Below are positions 51,898 to 59,886 of a stretch of 64,000 nt of DNA, in pieces (the stretch's first letter is position 1; the number at the start of each line of letters is the position of its first letter). The translations under genes and the position numbers were made by a program. The notes beneath the pieces were generated by a model that was given only the letters and a program-made list of their open reading frames with translations, made no database searches and was not told the DNA's origin. This stretch comes from Oxalobacteraceae bacterium (GTDB lineage: Bacteria > Pseudomonadota > Gammaproteobacteria > Burkholderiales > Burkholderiaceae_D), in contig JAUYNR010000016.1 of assembly GCA_030698225.1 (NCBI GenBank), positions 1 through 64,000 on the forward strand, read 5' to 3'.

Positions 51898-52692
51898 GTG
51901 CCAAAATTTGCCGCTAATCTGACCATGATGTTCAACGAAGTCCCGTTCCCGCAGCGCTTTGCCGCCGCCGCCGCGGCCGGTTTCAAGGCGGTAGAGTTCC
52001 TGTTCCCTTACGACCACACGCCGCAGGAAGTCGCGCAGTGGCTGAAGGAAAACCAACTGGAAAACGTGCTGTTCAATCTGCCGCCGGGCGACTGGGCGGC
52101 GGGCGAGCGCGGCATCGCGGCGCTGCCCGGCCGTGAAGACGAATTTCGCGCCGGCGTCGCGCGCGGCATCGACTATGCGCTGGCGCTGGGCACCCAGCGG
52201 GTGCACATGATGGCCGGACTGATTCCCGCCGGGGCCGATGTGCGCGTGCACCGCGAGGTCTATCTGAACAATCTGCGCAATGCGGCGCGCGCAGTGGGCA
52301 GGCACGGCCTCTCGCTGCTGATCGAACCGATCAATGGGCGCGACATGCCCGGGTACTTCCTCAATTCGCAGGCCCAGGCACATGCGCTGCGCGAAGAGTC
52401 CGACGCGCCGAACGTCAAGGTGCAAATGGATTTTTATCATGCGCAAATCGTCGAGGGCGATCTGGCGACGACATTCAGGAAGTATTTCGGCGGAATCGGC
52501 CATGTGCAGATCGCCAGCGTCCCCGGCCGCAATGAGCCGGACGATGGCGAAGTCAATTACCCGTATCTGTTCCGCCTGCTCGACGAGTCCGGCTATGAAG
52601 GCTGGGTCGGCTGCGAGTACCGTCCGCGCGGACGCACCGAGGATGGCCTCGGCTGGCTCGCCGCCGCCAACGCACAAGGAGTACGAAAATGA
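51898..52692 (+). CDS. otnI: 2-oxo-tetronate isomerase (Hyi/OtnI family)
   Basis: A 264-residue xylose-isomerase-like TIM barrel of the hydroxypyruvate isomerase family. It starts at the GTG at 51898 (MPKFAANLTMMFNEVPFPQR), with GAGG upstream; an ATG at 51893 is in another frame. Acidic metal ligands are visible in LLIEPINGRDMPGYFL near residue 144 and VQMDFYHAQIVEGD near 180, and the C-terminal EGWVGCEYRPRGRTEDGLGW. It interconverts 2-oxo- and 3-oxo-tetronate, the step that links LtnD and DenD products to OtnK. The next gene starts inside its stop (ATGA). Confidence 0.88.
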   Translation: MPKFAANLTMMFNEVPFPQRFAAAAAAGFKAVEFLFPYDHTPQEVAQWLKENQLENVLFNLPPGDWAAGERGIAALPGREDEFRAGVARGIDYALALGTQRVHMMAGLIPAGADVRVHREVYLNNLRNAARAVGRHGLSLLIEPINGRDMPGYFLNSQAQAHALREESDAPNVKVQMDFYHAQIVEGDLATTFRKYFGGIGHVQIASVPGRNEPDDGEVNYPYLFRLLDESGYEGWVGCEYRPRGRTEDGLGWLAAANAQGVRK

Positions 52693-53684
52693 AGGTTCTC
52701 GTTACCGGCGGCGCCGGATTTCTCGGACAGCGCCTGGCGCGCCAACTGCTGACGCGCGGCCAGCTGAGCGACAGCCGGGGCCGGACGCACAGCATCGATC
52801 AGATTGTGCTGGTCGATGTGGTGCCGGCGCATGACTTCGGCGACGCCCGCGTGCGGGTGGTCACCGGCGACATCGCCGACCGCGCGCTGCTGCGCCAGAC
52901 CATCGATACCGATACGACCTCGATCTTTCATCTGGCCGCAATCGTCAGCGGTCAGGCCGAGGCCGATTTCGATCTCGGCATGCGCATCAATCTGGACGCC
53001 TCGCGCCTGTTGCTGGATATCTGTCGCGAACTTGGGCACCGGCCCAAGGTGGTGTTCACCAGCTCGGTCGCGGTCTACGGCGGCACGTTGCCGGATGTGG
53101 TGCAGGACAGCACGGCGCTCAATCCGCAATCGTCGTACGGCACCCAGAAAGCGATCGGCGAATTGCTGCTCAACGACTACAGCCGGCGCGGCTTCGTCGA
53201 TGGCCGCGTGCTGCGCCTGCCGACCATCAGCGTGCGTCCCGGCAAGCCGAACAAGGCCGCATCCTCGTTTGCCAGCGGCATCATCCGCGAACCCTTGCAC
53301 GGCGAATCATCGGTCTGTCCGGTAGCGCCGGAACTGCGCCTGTGGCTGCTGTCGCCGCGCCGTGCAATCGAGTCGCTGATCGCAGCACATGAGTTGCCCG
53401 CGCAATCGCTGGGCGACAGCCGCACCGTCAACCTGCCGGGCGTGTCGGTCAGCGTGGGCCAGATGGTTGCCGCGCTTGAAAAGGTGGCGGGGCCGGAGGT
53501 GGCGTCGCGCATCAGCTTCGCGCCCGACGCGGCCGTCGAGCGCATCGTCAAGAGCTGGCCGGGGGCCTGGGACGTGACGCGGGCCAGGGCGCTGGGGCTT
53601 GCGGCCGACGCCGATTTCGAGACCATTATCAGGGCCTTTATTGAAGATGAAAGCGAAGATGCGCTGACTGCGGGCAAAGCATAG
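52689..53684 (+). CDS. denD: D-erythronate dehydrogenase (SDR extended family)
   Basis: A 331-residue NAD-dependent epimerase/dehydratase-type oxidoreductase. The glycine motif VTGGAGFLGQRLA is at residues 5-17, catalytic Ser125/Ser126 in VVFTSSVAVYGG, and Tyr150-xxx-Lys154 in QSSYGTQKAIGELL, followed by RLPTISVRPGKPNKAASSFA. In the known tetronate pathway DenD oxidises D-erythronate to its 2-oxo form, so having both LtnD and DenD allows one operon to use L-threonate and D-erythronate. It is the last gene of the operon. The GntR-type gene that follows is separated by its own promoter. Confidence 0.88.
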   Translation: MKVLVTGGAGFLGQRLARQLLTRGQLSDSRGRTHSIDQIVLVDVVPAHDFGDARVRVVTGDIADRALLRQTIDTDTTSIFHLAAIVSGQAEADFDLGMRINLDASRLLLDICRELGHRPKVVFTSSVAVYGGTLPDVVQDSTALNPQSSYGTQKAIGELLLNDYSRRGFVDGRVLRLPTISVRPGKPNKAASSFASGIIREPLHGESSVCPVAPELRLWLLSPRRAIESLIAAHELPAQSLGDSRTVNLPGVSVSVGQMVAALEKVAGPEVASRISFAPDAAVERIVKSWPGAWDVTRARALGLAADADFETIIRAFIEDESEDALTAGKA

Positions 53685-53692
53685 AAAGACGC

Positions 53693-53721
53693 TTGACTCT
53701 TGAAATCACATATGTGATCAT
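53693..53721 (+). promoter_or_regulatory. Promoter with a 14-bp palindromic operator
   Basis: TTGACT (53693-53698) and GATCAT (53716-53721) are 17 bases apart. The perfect palindrome ATCACATATGTGAT (53705-53718) overlaps the spacer and -10, a position suited to autorepression by the GntR/FCD regulator downstream. Confidence 0.6.
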
Positions 53722-53773
53722 CATACCAGTTGATTTTTAGCAGCCTGAGCAGCCTCACTTACCCATCTTGAAT

Positions 53774-54514
53774 ATGAGCATGACCATGACCGTTTCCGAT
53801 CCGATCAGCCGCCGCAAGCTCTACCACGAGGTGGTAGACCGTTTGTTGTCCCGCATTCAGGCGGGAGAATTCAAGGTCGGCGACCGGCTGCCGTCCGAAC
53901 GCCAGCTGATGGACGAGTTCGGCGTCGGGCGGCCAGCGGTACGCGAAGCGCTGATGGCGATCGAAACCATGGGCATCATCGAGATCACGCATGGCGAACG
54001 CGCCCGCGTGATCGAACCGACCTCCAAGAGCATCATCGATCAGGTCGCCGATGTCGGCCATCACCTGCTGGCGGGATCGCCGGCCAGCCTGGAATACCTG
54101 AAAGAAGCCCGGATGTTTTTTGAAGTCGGCATGGTGCGCCTAGCGGCGGAAAAGGCCACGCCGGACGACATCGCACGTTTGCAAGCGATCCTCGATGAGC
54201 AAGAGCTGGTCGTGGCCGACCAGCGTCAGCTATTTCCCAAGAAAGACATGGCATTTCACCGCGCCATCGCTGAAATTTCCGGCAATCCGATTTATGTCGC
54301 AGTCAGCCAGGCGGTGTTTGAATGGCTGGAGCGCTTCCACCAGGCGCTGGTGCTGACGCCCGGCGCGGAGCACGTGACGATTGCCGAACACAAGGAAATC
54401 GTTGAGCAGATTGCACGCCATGATGTGGAAGGTGCCGCCAAGGCAGTCACCGCGCACCTGACGCGGGCCAATCGCCTGTACCGCTCGCCGCAGCAGGCAC
54501 AGGCACCCCGCTAA
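53774..54514 (+). CDS. GntR-family (FCD) regulator of the apionate-type operon
   Basis: About 246 residues; several in-frame Met codons (53774, 53780, 53786) and a TTG at 53768 make the exact start uncertain. The winged helix reads YHEVVDRLLSRIQAGEFKVG with DRLPSERQLMDEFGVGRPAV, and IIEITHGERARVIEP forms the wing. The C-terminal FCD domain has D-x3-H (KKDMAFHRAIAEISGNPIYV) and the second His in AEHKEIVEQI, which bind a metal. It resembles the NanR-like group of regulators. It probably controls itself and the RuBisCO-like operon starting 37 bases downstream, through the ATCACATATGTGAT site. Confidence 0.9.
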   Translation: MSMTMTVSDPISRRKLYHEVVDRLLSRIQAGEFKVGDRLPSERQLMDEFGVGRPAVREALMAIETMGIIEITHGERARVIEPTSKSIIDQVADVGHHLLAGSPASLEYLKEARMFFEVGMVRLAAEKATPDDIARLQAILDEQELVVADQRQLFPKKDMAFHRAIAEISGNPIYVAVSQAVFEWLERFHQALVLTPGAEHVTIAEHKEIVEQIARHDVEGAAKAVTAHLTRANRLYRSPQQAQAPR

Positions 54515-54551
54515 CGGACGTTTATTATTTAACCTGACAGGTGTAGATGAC

Positions 54552-55847
54552 ATGATGATTACTCCGCAGCTTGCCGCATCCAGGAACCGCGTGTGGGCCC
54601 AATATCTTCTCGAAACCGATCAGGACCCGGCGCGCGTCGCGGCCACCATGGCCGGCGAGCAATCGACCGGCACCTTTACCACACTGCCTTATGAAACGGC
54701 GGAGCTGACCGCGCGCTGCGGCGCAATCGTCGAACGGCTCGAAATCATTGCGGATGACGCTGGCGAAAGCCGCAGCGCCAGCCTGCCGGTGCATGGCAAG
54801 CAGGGCGGCGCGGTGCGCCGTGCGATCGTCGAACTGTCCTGGAGCCTGGACAATTTCGGACCTTCGCTGCCGAACCTGATGGCCACCGTCGCCGGCAACC
54901 TGTTTGAGTTGCGTGACGTGACCGGTCTGCGCCTGCTCGACATTGCAGTGCCGACCGCCTTCGCCGCGCATTATCCCGGCCCGCAATTCGGCTGCAGCGG
55001 CACCCGCAAACTGGCGGGCGTCGCAAACGGGCCGCTGATCGGCACCATCATCAAGCCCAGCGTCGGCCTGTCGCCGCGGCAGACCGCAGAAATCGTGCAA
55101 TCGCTGTGCGACGGCGGCATCGACTTCATCAAGGACGACGAGTTGCAGGCCAACGGCCCGCACTGTCCTTTCGACGAGCGCGTCAGCGCCGTCATGCGCG
55201 TGATCAACGCACATGCCGAGCGCACCGGGAAAAAGGTCATGTTCGCATTCAACATCACCGCCGACCTGGACGACATGCTGCGTCAACACGACCTGGTGCG
55301 CCAGCATGGCGGCACCTGCGTGATGGTCAGCCTCAACAGTGTCGGGCTGGCAGCGGTGCATCACCTGCGCAAACACGCGACCTTGCCGATCCACGGCCAT
55401 CGCAACGGCTGGGGTTATCTGAGCCGGCATCCGGCGCTCGGGTTTGAATACACCGCATGGCACAAATTCTGGCGCCTGGCCGGTGTCGATCACATGCATG
55501 TGAATGGCTTGCGCAATAAATTTTCCGAGTCGGATGCGTCGGCGATACGCTCGGCGCAGGCCTGCCTGTCGCCGATGTTCGCCGCGCCGACACCAGGCTA
55601 TGAAATCATGCCGGTTTTTTCTTCCGGCCAATGGGCGCAACAGGCGTTTGACACCTATCGTGCATTGGGCAGCACCGACTTGATCTACGCCAGCGGCGGC
55701 GGGATCGCCGCGCATCCGGGCGGCATCCGGGCCGGCGTCGAAAGTATCCGCCACGCATGGGAAGCGGCCGAGCAAGGCTTGACGCTGGAGCAGGCGGCCG
55801 CGCACTCACCGCAACTGCAGCAAGCGCTGGAGCATTTCCGCTCATGA
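54552..55847 (+). CDS. RuBisCO-like protein, probable 3-oxo-isoapionate-4-phosphate transcarboxylase/hydrolase (OiaX-like)
   Basis: A 431-residue form-IV-type RuBisCO homologue. The barrel keeps K168 in GTIIKPSVGL and the metal-binding K194-D-D196-E197 in DFIKDDELQANGP, which hold the carbamate and Mg2+ in true RuBisCO, plus HGHRNGWGYLSRHP and the phosphate loops (ASGGGIAAHPGG). It does not conserve all residues required for CO2 fixation and its neighbours are catabolic. With an OiaK-like kinase and an ApnO-like oxidoisomerase it matches the D-apionate pathway, where OiaX cleaves 3-oxo-isoapionate 4-phosphate to 3-phosphoglycerate and glycolate. The exact reaction is inferred from context. 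The kinase start overlaps its stop (ATGA). Confidence 0.82.
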   Translation: MMITPQLAASRNRVWAQYLLETDQDPARVAATMAGEQSTGTFTTLPYETAELTARCGAIVERLEIIADDAGESRSASLPVHGKQGGAVRRAIVELSWSLDNFGPSLPNLMATVAGNLFELRDVTGLRLLDIAVPTAFAAHYPGPQFGCSGTRKLAGVANGPLIGTIIKPSVGLSPRQTAEIVQSLCDGGIDFIKDDELQANGPHCPFDERVSAVMRVINAHAERTGKKVMFAFNITADLDDMLRQHDLVRQHGGTCVMVSLNSVGLAAVHHLRKHATLPIHGHRNGWGYLSRHPALGFEYTAWHKFWRLAGVDHMHVNGLRNKFSESDASAIRSAQACLSPMFAAPTPGYEIMPVFSSGQWAQQAFDTYRALGSTDLIYASGGGIAAHPGGIRAGVESIRHAWEAAEQGLTLEQAAAHSPQLQQALEHFRS

Positions 55848-57235
55848 AGCCGCTGCCACGTCCGCTGTTAAGTTATTACGGTGATGACTTCACCGGCTCC
55901 ACCGATGCGATGGAAGTGCTGTCGTCCAACGGTGTCGCCACGCTGCTGTTTCTGCGCACCCCGAGTGCCGATGAAATCGCGCTGGCAAAGCAGACCTATC
56001 CGGCGATCGGCATCGCCGGCATCAGCCGCAGCAAGGATGTCGCATGGCTGGACCAGCATCTGCCAGACGTCTTTACGCGCTTGAAACAAGCCGATGCAGC
56101 CATCTGCCATTACAAGGTGTGCTCGACCTTCGATTCGTCGCCGACCATCGGCAATATCGGGCGCGCGATCGAAATCGGCCGCGGCGTGTTCGGCAGCCAC
56201 ACCGCCACGCCGCTGGTGGTCGGGACACCGGCGCTGCGACGCTACACCTTGTTCGGCCATCTGTTTGCATCGGTGGGCAATATGCATCACCGCATCGACC
56301 GTCATCCGACCATGTCGCGCCATCCTGTCACGCCGATGGATGAAGCCGATCTGCGCCTGCATCTGGCGCGCCAGACCGCCTTGCGCGTCGGACTGTTTGA
56401 TGCCATCACGCAGCAGCGCCCGGACGCCGCAGCACAACTCGCGGCCGAGTTGCAGGCAAACGATATCGTGCTGTTCGACGTACTGGACGACGCCTCGCTG
56501 GCGCGGGTCGGCAAGCAGGTATGGGCGCTTGCCGAAGCGCGCGCAAACGATGGCGCCTCGTCGCTATTCTGCGCCGGCTCATCCGGCCTGGAATATGCAC
56601 TGGTCTCGCATTGGCGCACCGCAGCGATGGACGATGTCGCGCCAACCGTCTGGAGCGCAGGACCGGTCAGGCAGATCGCCGTGGTGTCGGGCAGCTGCTC
56701 ACCGGTCACCGCAGCACAGATCGAGCAGGCGGAAACAGACGGTTTCCACTGCCTGCGCGCCGATCCGATCCGGCTGCTGGAGCAGGCTTCCCGCACCGGC
56801 GAATTGCAGCGGCTGGGCAGCGCAGCGCTGCGCGCGCTGCAGGACGGCGCCAGCGTAGTGATCTACACCGCCCGCGGCCCCGGTGATGCCGCGCTGGAAC
56901 AGGTGAATACCTATATCAAAACCCGGCAACTCGATTATGCCGATGCGATGGCCGGCGTCGGCGACGCATTGGGCATCCTGTTGCGCGAACTGATTGCCGA
57001 TGGCGGATTGCAGCGGGTGGTGGTCGCCGGCGGCGACACCTCCGGTCAGGTCATGCAGGCGTTGAATCTATCTGCGCTCAAGATGCGCGCGATGCTGGCG
57101 CCCGGGGCGCCACTATGCGCGGGATTCTCCGCCATCGACCATGCGCCGACGATCGAAATCGCCCTCAAGGGAGGACAAGTTGGAAACCGGCGTTATTTCA
57201 GTTCCGTTCTGGCTGGACGCTTATTAGTAGATTGA
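55844..57235 (+). CDS. Four-carbon acid sugar kinase family protein, probable 3-oxo-isoapionate kinase (OiaK-like)
   Basis: A 463-residue DUF1537-family kinase. The start ATG at 55844 overlaps the preceding stop; the frame extension upstream is spurious. N-terminal domain: LLSYYGDDFTGSTDAMEVLS and YKVCSTFDSSPTIGNIGRAI. C-terminal domain: VVSGSCSPVTAAQIEQA and VVAGGDTSGQVMQALNLSAL. It is clearly different from OtnK at 49939 in insert pattern (MHHRIDRHPTMSRHPVTPMD). Placed between a RuBisCO-like gene and an ApnO-like gene, it likely phosphorylates 3-oxo-isoapionate. Substrate is inferred from neighbours. Confidence 0.83.
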   Translation: MKPLPRPLLSYYGDDFTGSTDAMEVLSSNGVATLLFLRTPSADEIALAKQTYPAIGIAGISRSKDVAWLDQHLPDVFTRLKQADAAICHYKVCSTFDSSPTIGNIGRAIEIGRGVFGSHTATPLVVGTPALRRYTLFGHLFASVGNMHHRIDRHPTMSRHPVTPMDEADLRLHLARQTALRVGLFDAITQQRPDAAAQLAAELQANDIVLFDVLDDASLARVGKQVWALAEARANDGASSLFCAGSSGLEYALVSHWRTAAMDDVAPTVWSAGPVRQIAVVSGSCSPVTAAQIEQAETDGFHCLRADPIRLLEQASRTGELQRLGSAALRALQDGASVVIYTARGPGDAALEQVNTYIKTRQLDYADAMAGVGDALGILLRELIADGGLQRVVVAGGDTSGQVMQALNLSALKMRAMLAPGAPLCAGFSAIDHAPTIEIALKGGQVGNRRYFSSVLAGRLLVD

Positions 57236-57257
57236 ATTTCAAATTAAAGGAGACAGC

Positions 57258-58094
57258 ATGAAAAAAATCGCAATTATCGGTGCCGGCGGCAAAATGGGAT
57301 ATCGGGTTTCGGCGAACCTCAGAAACGTACCGTACGATGTCACGCACATCGAGGTCAGCGAAGCCGGGCGCACCCGGCTGAAGGAACTCGACATCAGTTG
57401 CGTCGATGCGCAGACCGCGTTGCCGGATGCGGACGTGGTGATCCTGGCGATTCCCGACAATCTGATCGGCAAGATCACCCATAGCCTAGTCGACTCGTTC
57501 AAGCAAGGCGCGATCCTGATCGCGCTGGACGCTGCGGCGCCGTTCGCCGGCGAATTGCCGGATCGCAGCGACCTGACCATCTTCGTCGCCCACCCCTGCC
57601 ATCCGCCCGTCTTCAACGACGAAACCGATCCGGAAGCCAAGCGCGATTACTTCGGCGGCATCAAGGCCAAGCAGCACATCGTTTGTGCACTGATGCGCGG
57701 ACCGGAACAGCATTTCGATCTGGCCGAAGACGTGTCCAGGCGCATGTATGCGCCGGTGATGCGCTCACACCGCCTGTCGGTCGATCACATGGCGATTCTG
57801 GAGCCGGTGCTGTCGGAAACCATCGGCCTGACCTGTCTCAGCATCGTGCGGGAAGCGACCGAAGAAGCGATCCGGCGCGGGGTGCCGAAACAGGCAGCGC
57901 ATGACTTCATCCTCGGACACTTGACAATCGGTATCGCGATCCTGTTCGACATGCTGCCGGGAGCGCAATTTTCCGATGCCGCGCAAAAGGCGATCGATCG
58001 CGCCAAGGCGGAAATCATCACGCCCGACTGGAAAAAAGTGTTTGAACCGGAAGCCGTCGCAACCAGCATTCAGATGATCACGCGCGGCGCCTGA
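57258..58094 (+). CDS. NAD-binding oxidoreductase, probable D-apionate oxidoisomerase (ApnO-like)
   Basis: A 278-residue Rossmann protein: KKIAIIGAGGKMGYRVSANL at the start, then ILAIPDNLIGKI and IALDAAAPFAGELPDRSDLT, and a helical C-terminal domain (TIGLTCLSIVREATEEAIRR). FVAHPCHPPVFNDETDPEAK near residue 112 is a distinctive His/Cys loop. This architecture resembles 6-phosphogluconate dehydrogenase-type enzymes and the ApnO group that turns D-apionate into 3-oxo-isoapionate. Its place after an OiaX-like and OiaK-like pair supports that reading. GGAGACAGC precedes the ATG. Confidence 0.78.
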   Translation: MKKIAIIGAGGKMGYRVSANLRNVPYDVTHIEVSEAGRTRLKELDISCVDAQTALPDADVVILAIPDNLIGKITHSLVDSFKQGAILIALDAAAPFAGELPDRSDLTIFVAHPCHPPVFNDETDPEAKRDYFGGIKAKQHIVCALMRGPEQHFDLAEDVSRRMYAPVMRSHRLSVDHMAILEPVLSETIGLTCLSIVREATEEAIRRGVPKQAAHDFILGHLTIGIAILFDMLPGAQFSDAAQKAIDRAKAEIITPDWKKVFEPEAVATSIQMITRGA

Positions 58095-58290
58095 GAACAG
58101 TAATATCGATGACACTCGACGGGTGCGCTGTGCGCTTTGATACGCGACCAGATGTAATGTGCGCATCACGCACCCGGCAACAGATTTGATTTTTGCAAAG
58201 CCCGAAAGGGTAGTACACCAAGGACGTCAGCAGCAGCGGTCGGAACTACCGGCCACCAAGCCGACAATAACATCACAGGAGACAAGTAAA

Positions 58291-59277
58291 ATGAAATCAA
58301 TCCGCCTCAAGCATCTCGCACTCGCGCTGTCCATCTTCGCCAGCGGCATCGCAGCCGCCCCGGCAATGGCTGAAACCACGATGCGCATCAGCATCACGCT
58401 ACCTAAGAACTCGCACTATGGCGTCGCCATCGATACGTTTGCCACTGAAGTCGAAAAGCGCACCAACGGGCGTTACAAGATCCAGACCTTTTATTCCAGT
58501 GCGCTCGGTGCCGAACGTGAATCGGTGGAATCGGTGCAGCTGGGTACGCAGGCACTGACGTTCACCTCGACCGGCCCGATTCCGAACTTCGTGCCGGAAG
58601 TCAAAATTCTCGACGTCCCTTTCCTGTTCCGCGACTACGCACACGCACGTGCGGTGCTGGACGGACCGATCGGTCAGGAGATGCTGCAAAAATTCGAACC
58701 GAAAGGCTTCAAGGCGCTGGCCTGGGGTGAAAACGGCTTCCGTCACATGACCAACAGCAAGCGCCTGGTGAATGCTCCGGAAGACCTGAAAGGCCTGAAG
58801 ATGCGTACCATGGAAAATCCGGTGCACATCCAGGCCTACAAGACATTCGGCATCATTCCGACTCCGATGGCATTCAGTGAAGTATTTACCGCCTTGCAGC
58901 AAGGCACGGTCGACGGCCAGGAAAATCCGCTATCCGTGATCAGCGCAGCCAAGCTTGAGCAGGTGCAAAAATATCTGTCCCTGACTGGCCACGTCTATTC
59001 GCCTGCAGTATTGCTGATGAATAAGGCCGACTACGACAAATTATCGGATGCCGACAAGAAAGTGTTTCTGGCCGCAGCCAAGGAAGCCGTGAAGGCAGAT
59101 CGGGCACGGATCGATCAGGATGAAAAAACCGCGGTCGCCGATCTGCGCGCGAAAGGCATGCAAGTCGTCGAAAAGGTAGACAAGGCCAAGTTCCGTGCGG
59201 CGCTGACGCCAGCCTACGCGGATTTTGAAAAGCAGTTCGGCAAGGCCAATCTCGAGAAGATCCAGAACTATAAATAA
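58291..59277 (+). CDS. TRAP transporter substrate-binding protein (DctP family)
   Basis: A 328-residue periplasmic receptor. The ATG at 58291 has GGAG upstream and starts a signal peptide (LKHLALALSIFASGIAAAPA, cleaved after AMA); the longer frame to 58159 is not coding. Mature sequence begins ETTMRISITLPKNSHYGVAI. VPEVKILDVPFLFRDYAHAR, WGENGFRHMTNSKRLV and GLKMRTMENPVHIQAYKTFG are normal DctP blocks, the Arg in MRT being the usual carboxylate-binding residue. It presents a sugar acid to the QM permease encoded next, most likely the substrate of the OiaK/ApnO enzymes. Confidence 0.92.
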   Translation: MKSIRLKHLALALSIFASGIAAAPAMAETTMRISITLPKNSHYGVAIDTFATEVEKRTNGRYKIQTFYSSALGAERESVESVQLGTQALTFTSTGPIPNFVPEVKILDVPFLFRDYAHARAVLDGPIGQEMLQKFEPKGFKALAWGENGFRHMTNSKRLVNAPEDLKGLKMRTMENPVHIQAYKTFGIIPTPMAFSEVFTALQQGTVDGQENPLSVISAAKLEQVQKYLSLTGHVYSPAVLLMNKADYDKLSDADKKVFLAAAKEAVKADRARIDQDEKTAVADLRAKGMQVVEKVDKAKFRAALTPAYADFEKQFGKANLEKIQNYK

Positions 59278-59294
59278 GATGGTGAGAATCGGTA

Positions 59295-59353
59295 GGGTGG
59301 GCACGAAAGCGTGCCCACCCGAGCCGATCTGCCAAGGCGGCATACAACCCTAC
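59295..59353. repeat. GTGGGCACG hairpin repeat inside the TRAP operon
   Basis: GGGTGGGCACG-AAAG-CGTGCCCACCC is a perfect 11-bp hairpin at 59295-59320, and flanking GTAGGGT (59292) and ACCCTAC (59347-59353) are also complementary. This is a repeat type common in proteobacterial genomes. It separates the highly expressed binding-protein gene from the permease genes and could stabilise the upstream mRNA. Confidence 0.75.
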
Positions 59354-59366
59354 AACGGGGAGACAA

Positions 59367-59861
59367 ATGAAATCTGCTTTTCTGAATTGGGAGCGCCGCC
59401 TGACGGCTTCTTCCATGTGGCTGGCCTGCGCGATGCTGGTCGTGTCGTCCGCTCTGGGTATCTTCCAGATTGCCGCTCGTTTCGTGTTCGAAATACCTGC
59501 CGAATGGACCGAAGTGCTGATCCGCTTCAGCCTGATCTGGATGGTTTTCCTGGGCATCACCGGCGCCTTCAGGATCGGTGCGATGGTATCGATCGACCTG
59601 ATTCATCGGATGGCACCGCCGGTGTTCCGGCGCGTGCTGGAAGCTGCGGTTGCAATTCTTACCATCTGCCTGCTGCTGGTCATCGTCTGGTATGGATGGG
59701 ATTACGCGCAGCGCGGCAAGGTGCAGACCATGATGGGTCTGGAATCCATTTCGATGTTCTGGGCCTACCTGGCACTGCCGGTCGGTTCGCTATGCGCGAT
59801 TGTCAGCGTGATCGGCAACTACCTGGATCCGCTGCATCTCGAACTAGAGACCGCCCTATAA
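59367..59861 (+). CDS. TRAP transporter small permease (DctQ family)
   Basis: A 164-residue protein with four membrane segments (for example MWLACAMLVVSSALGIFQIA near residue 19 and LEAAVAILTICLLLVIVWYG near 92). The central loop FEIPAEWTEVLIRFSLIWMV is the DctQ signature. It forms the membrane complex with the large permease that starts 25 bases later. GGGGAGACAA precedes the ATG. Confidence 0.92.
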   Translation: MKSAFLNWERRLTASSMWLACAMLVVSSALGIFQIAARFVFEIPAEWTEVLIRFSLIWMVFLGITGAFRIGAMVSIDLIHRMAPPVFRRVLEAAVAILTICLLLVIVWYGWDYAQRGKVQTMMGLESISMFWAYLALPVGSLCAIVSVIGNYLDPLHLELETAL

Positions 59862-59886
59862 CCCCGCAACACGAAAGTATCCCATC

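Noticed and set aside
54552-55847. RuBisCO homologue as a sign of CO2 fixation
   Set aside because: No phosphoribulokinase or other Calvin-cycle gene is nearby and the context is sugar-acid catabolism; the sequence is of the RuBisCO-like type.
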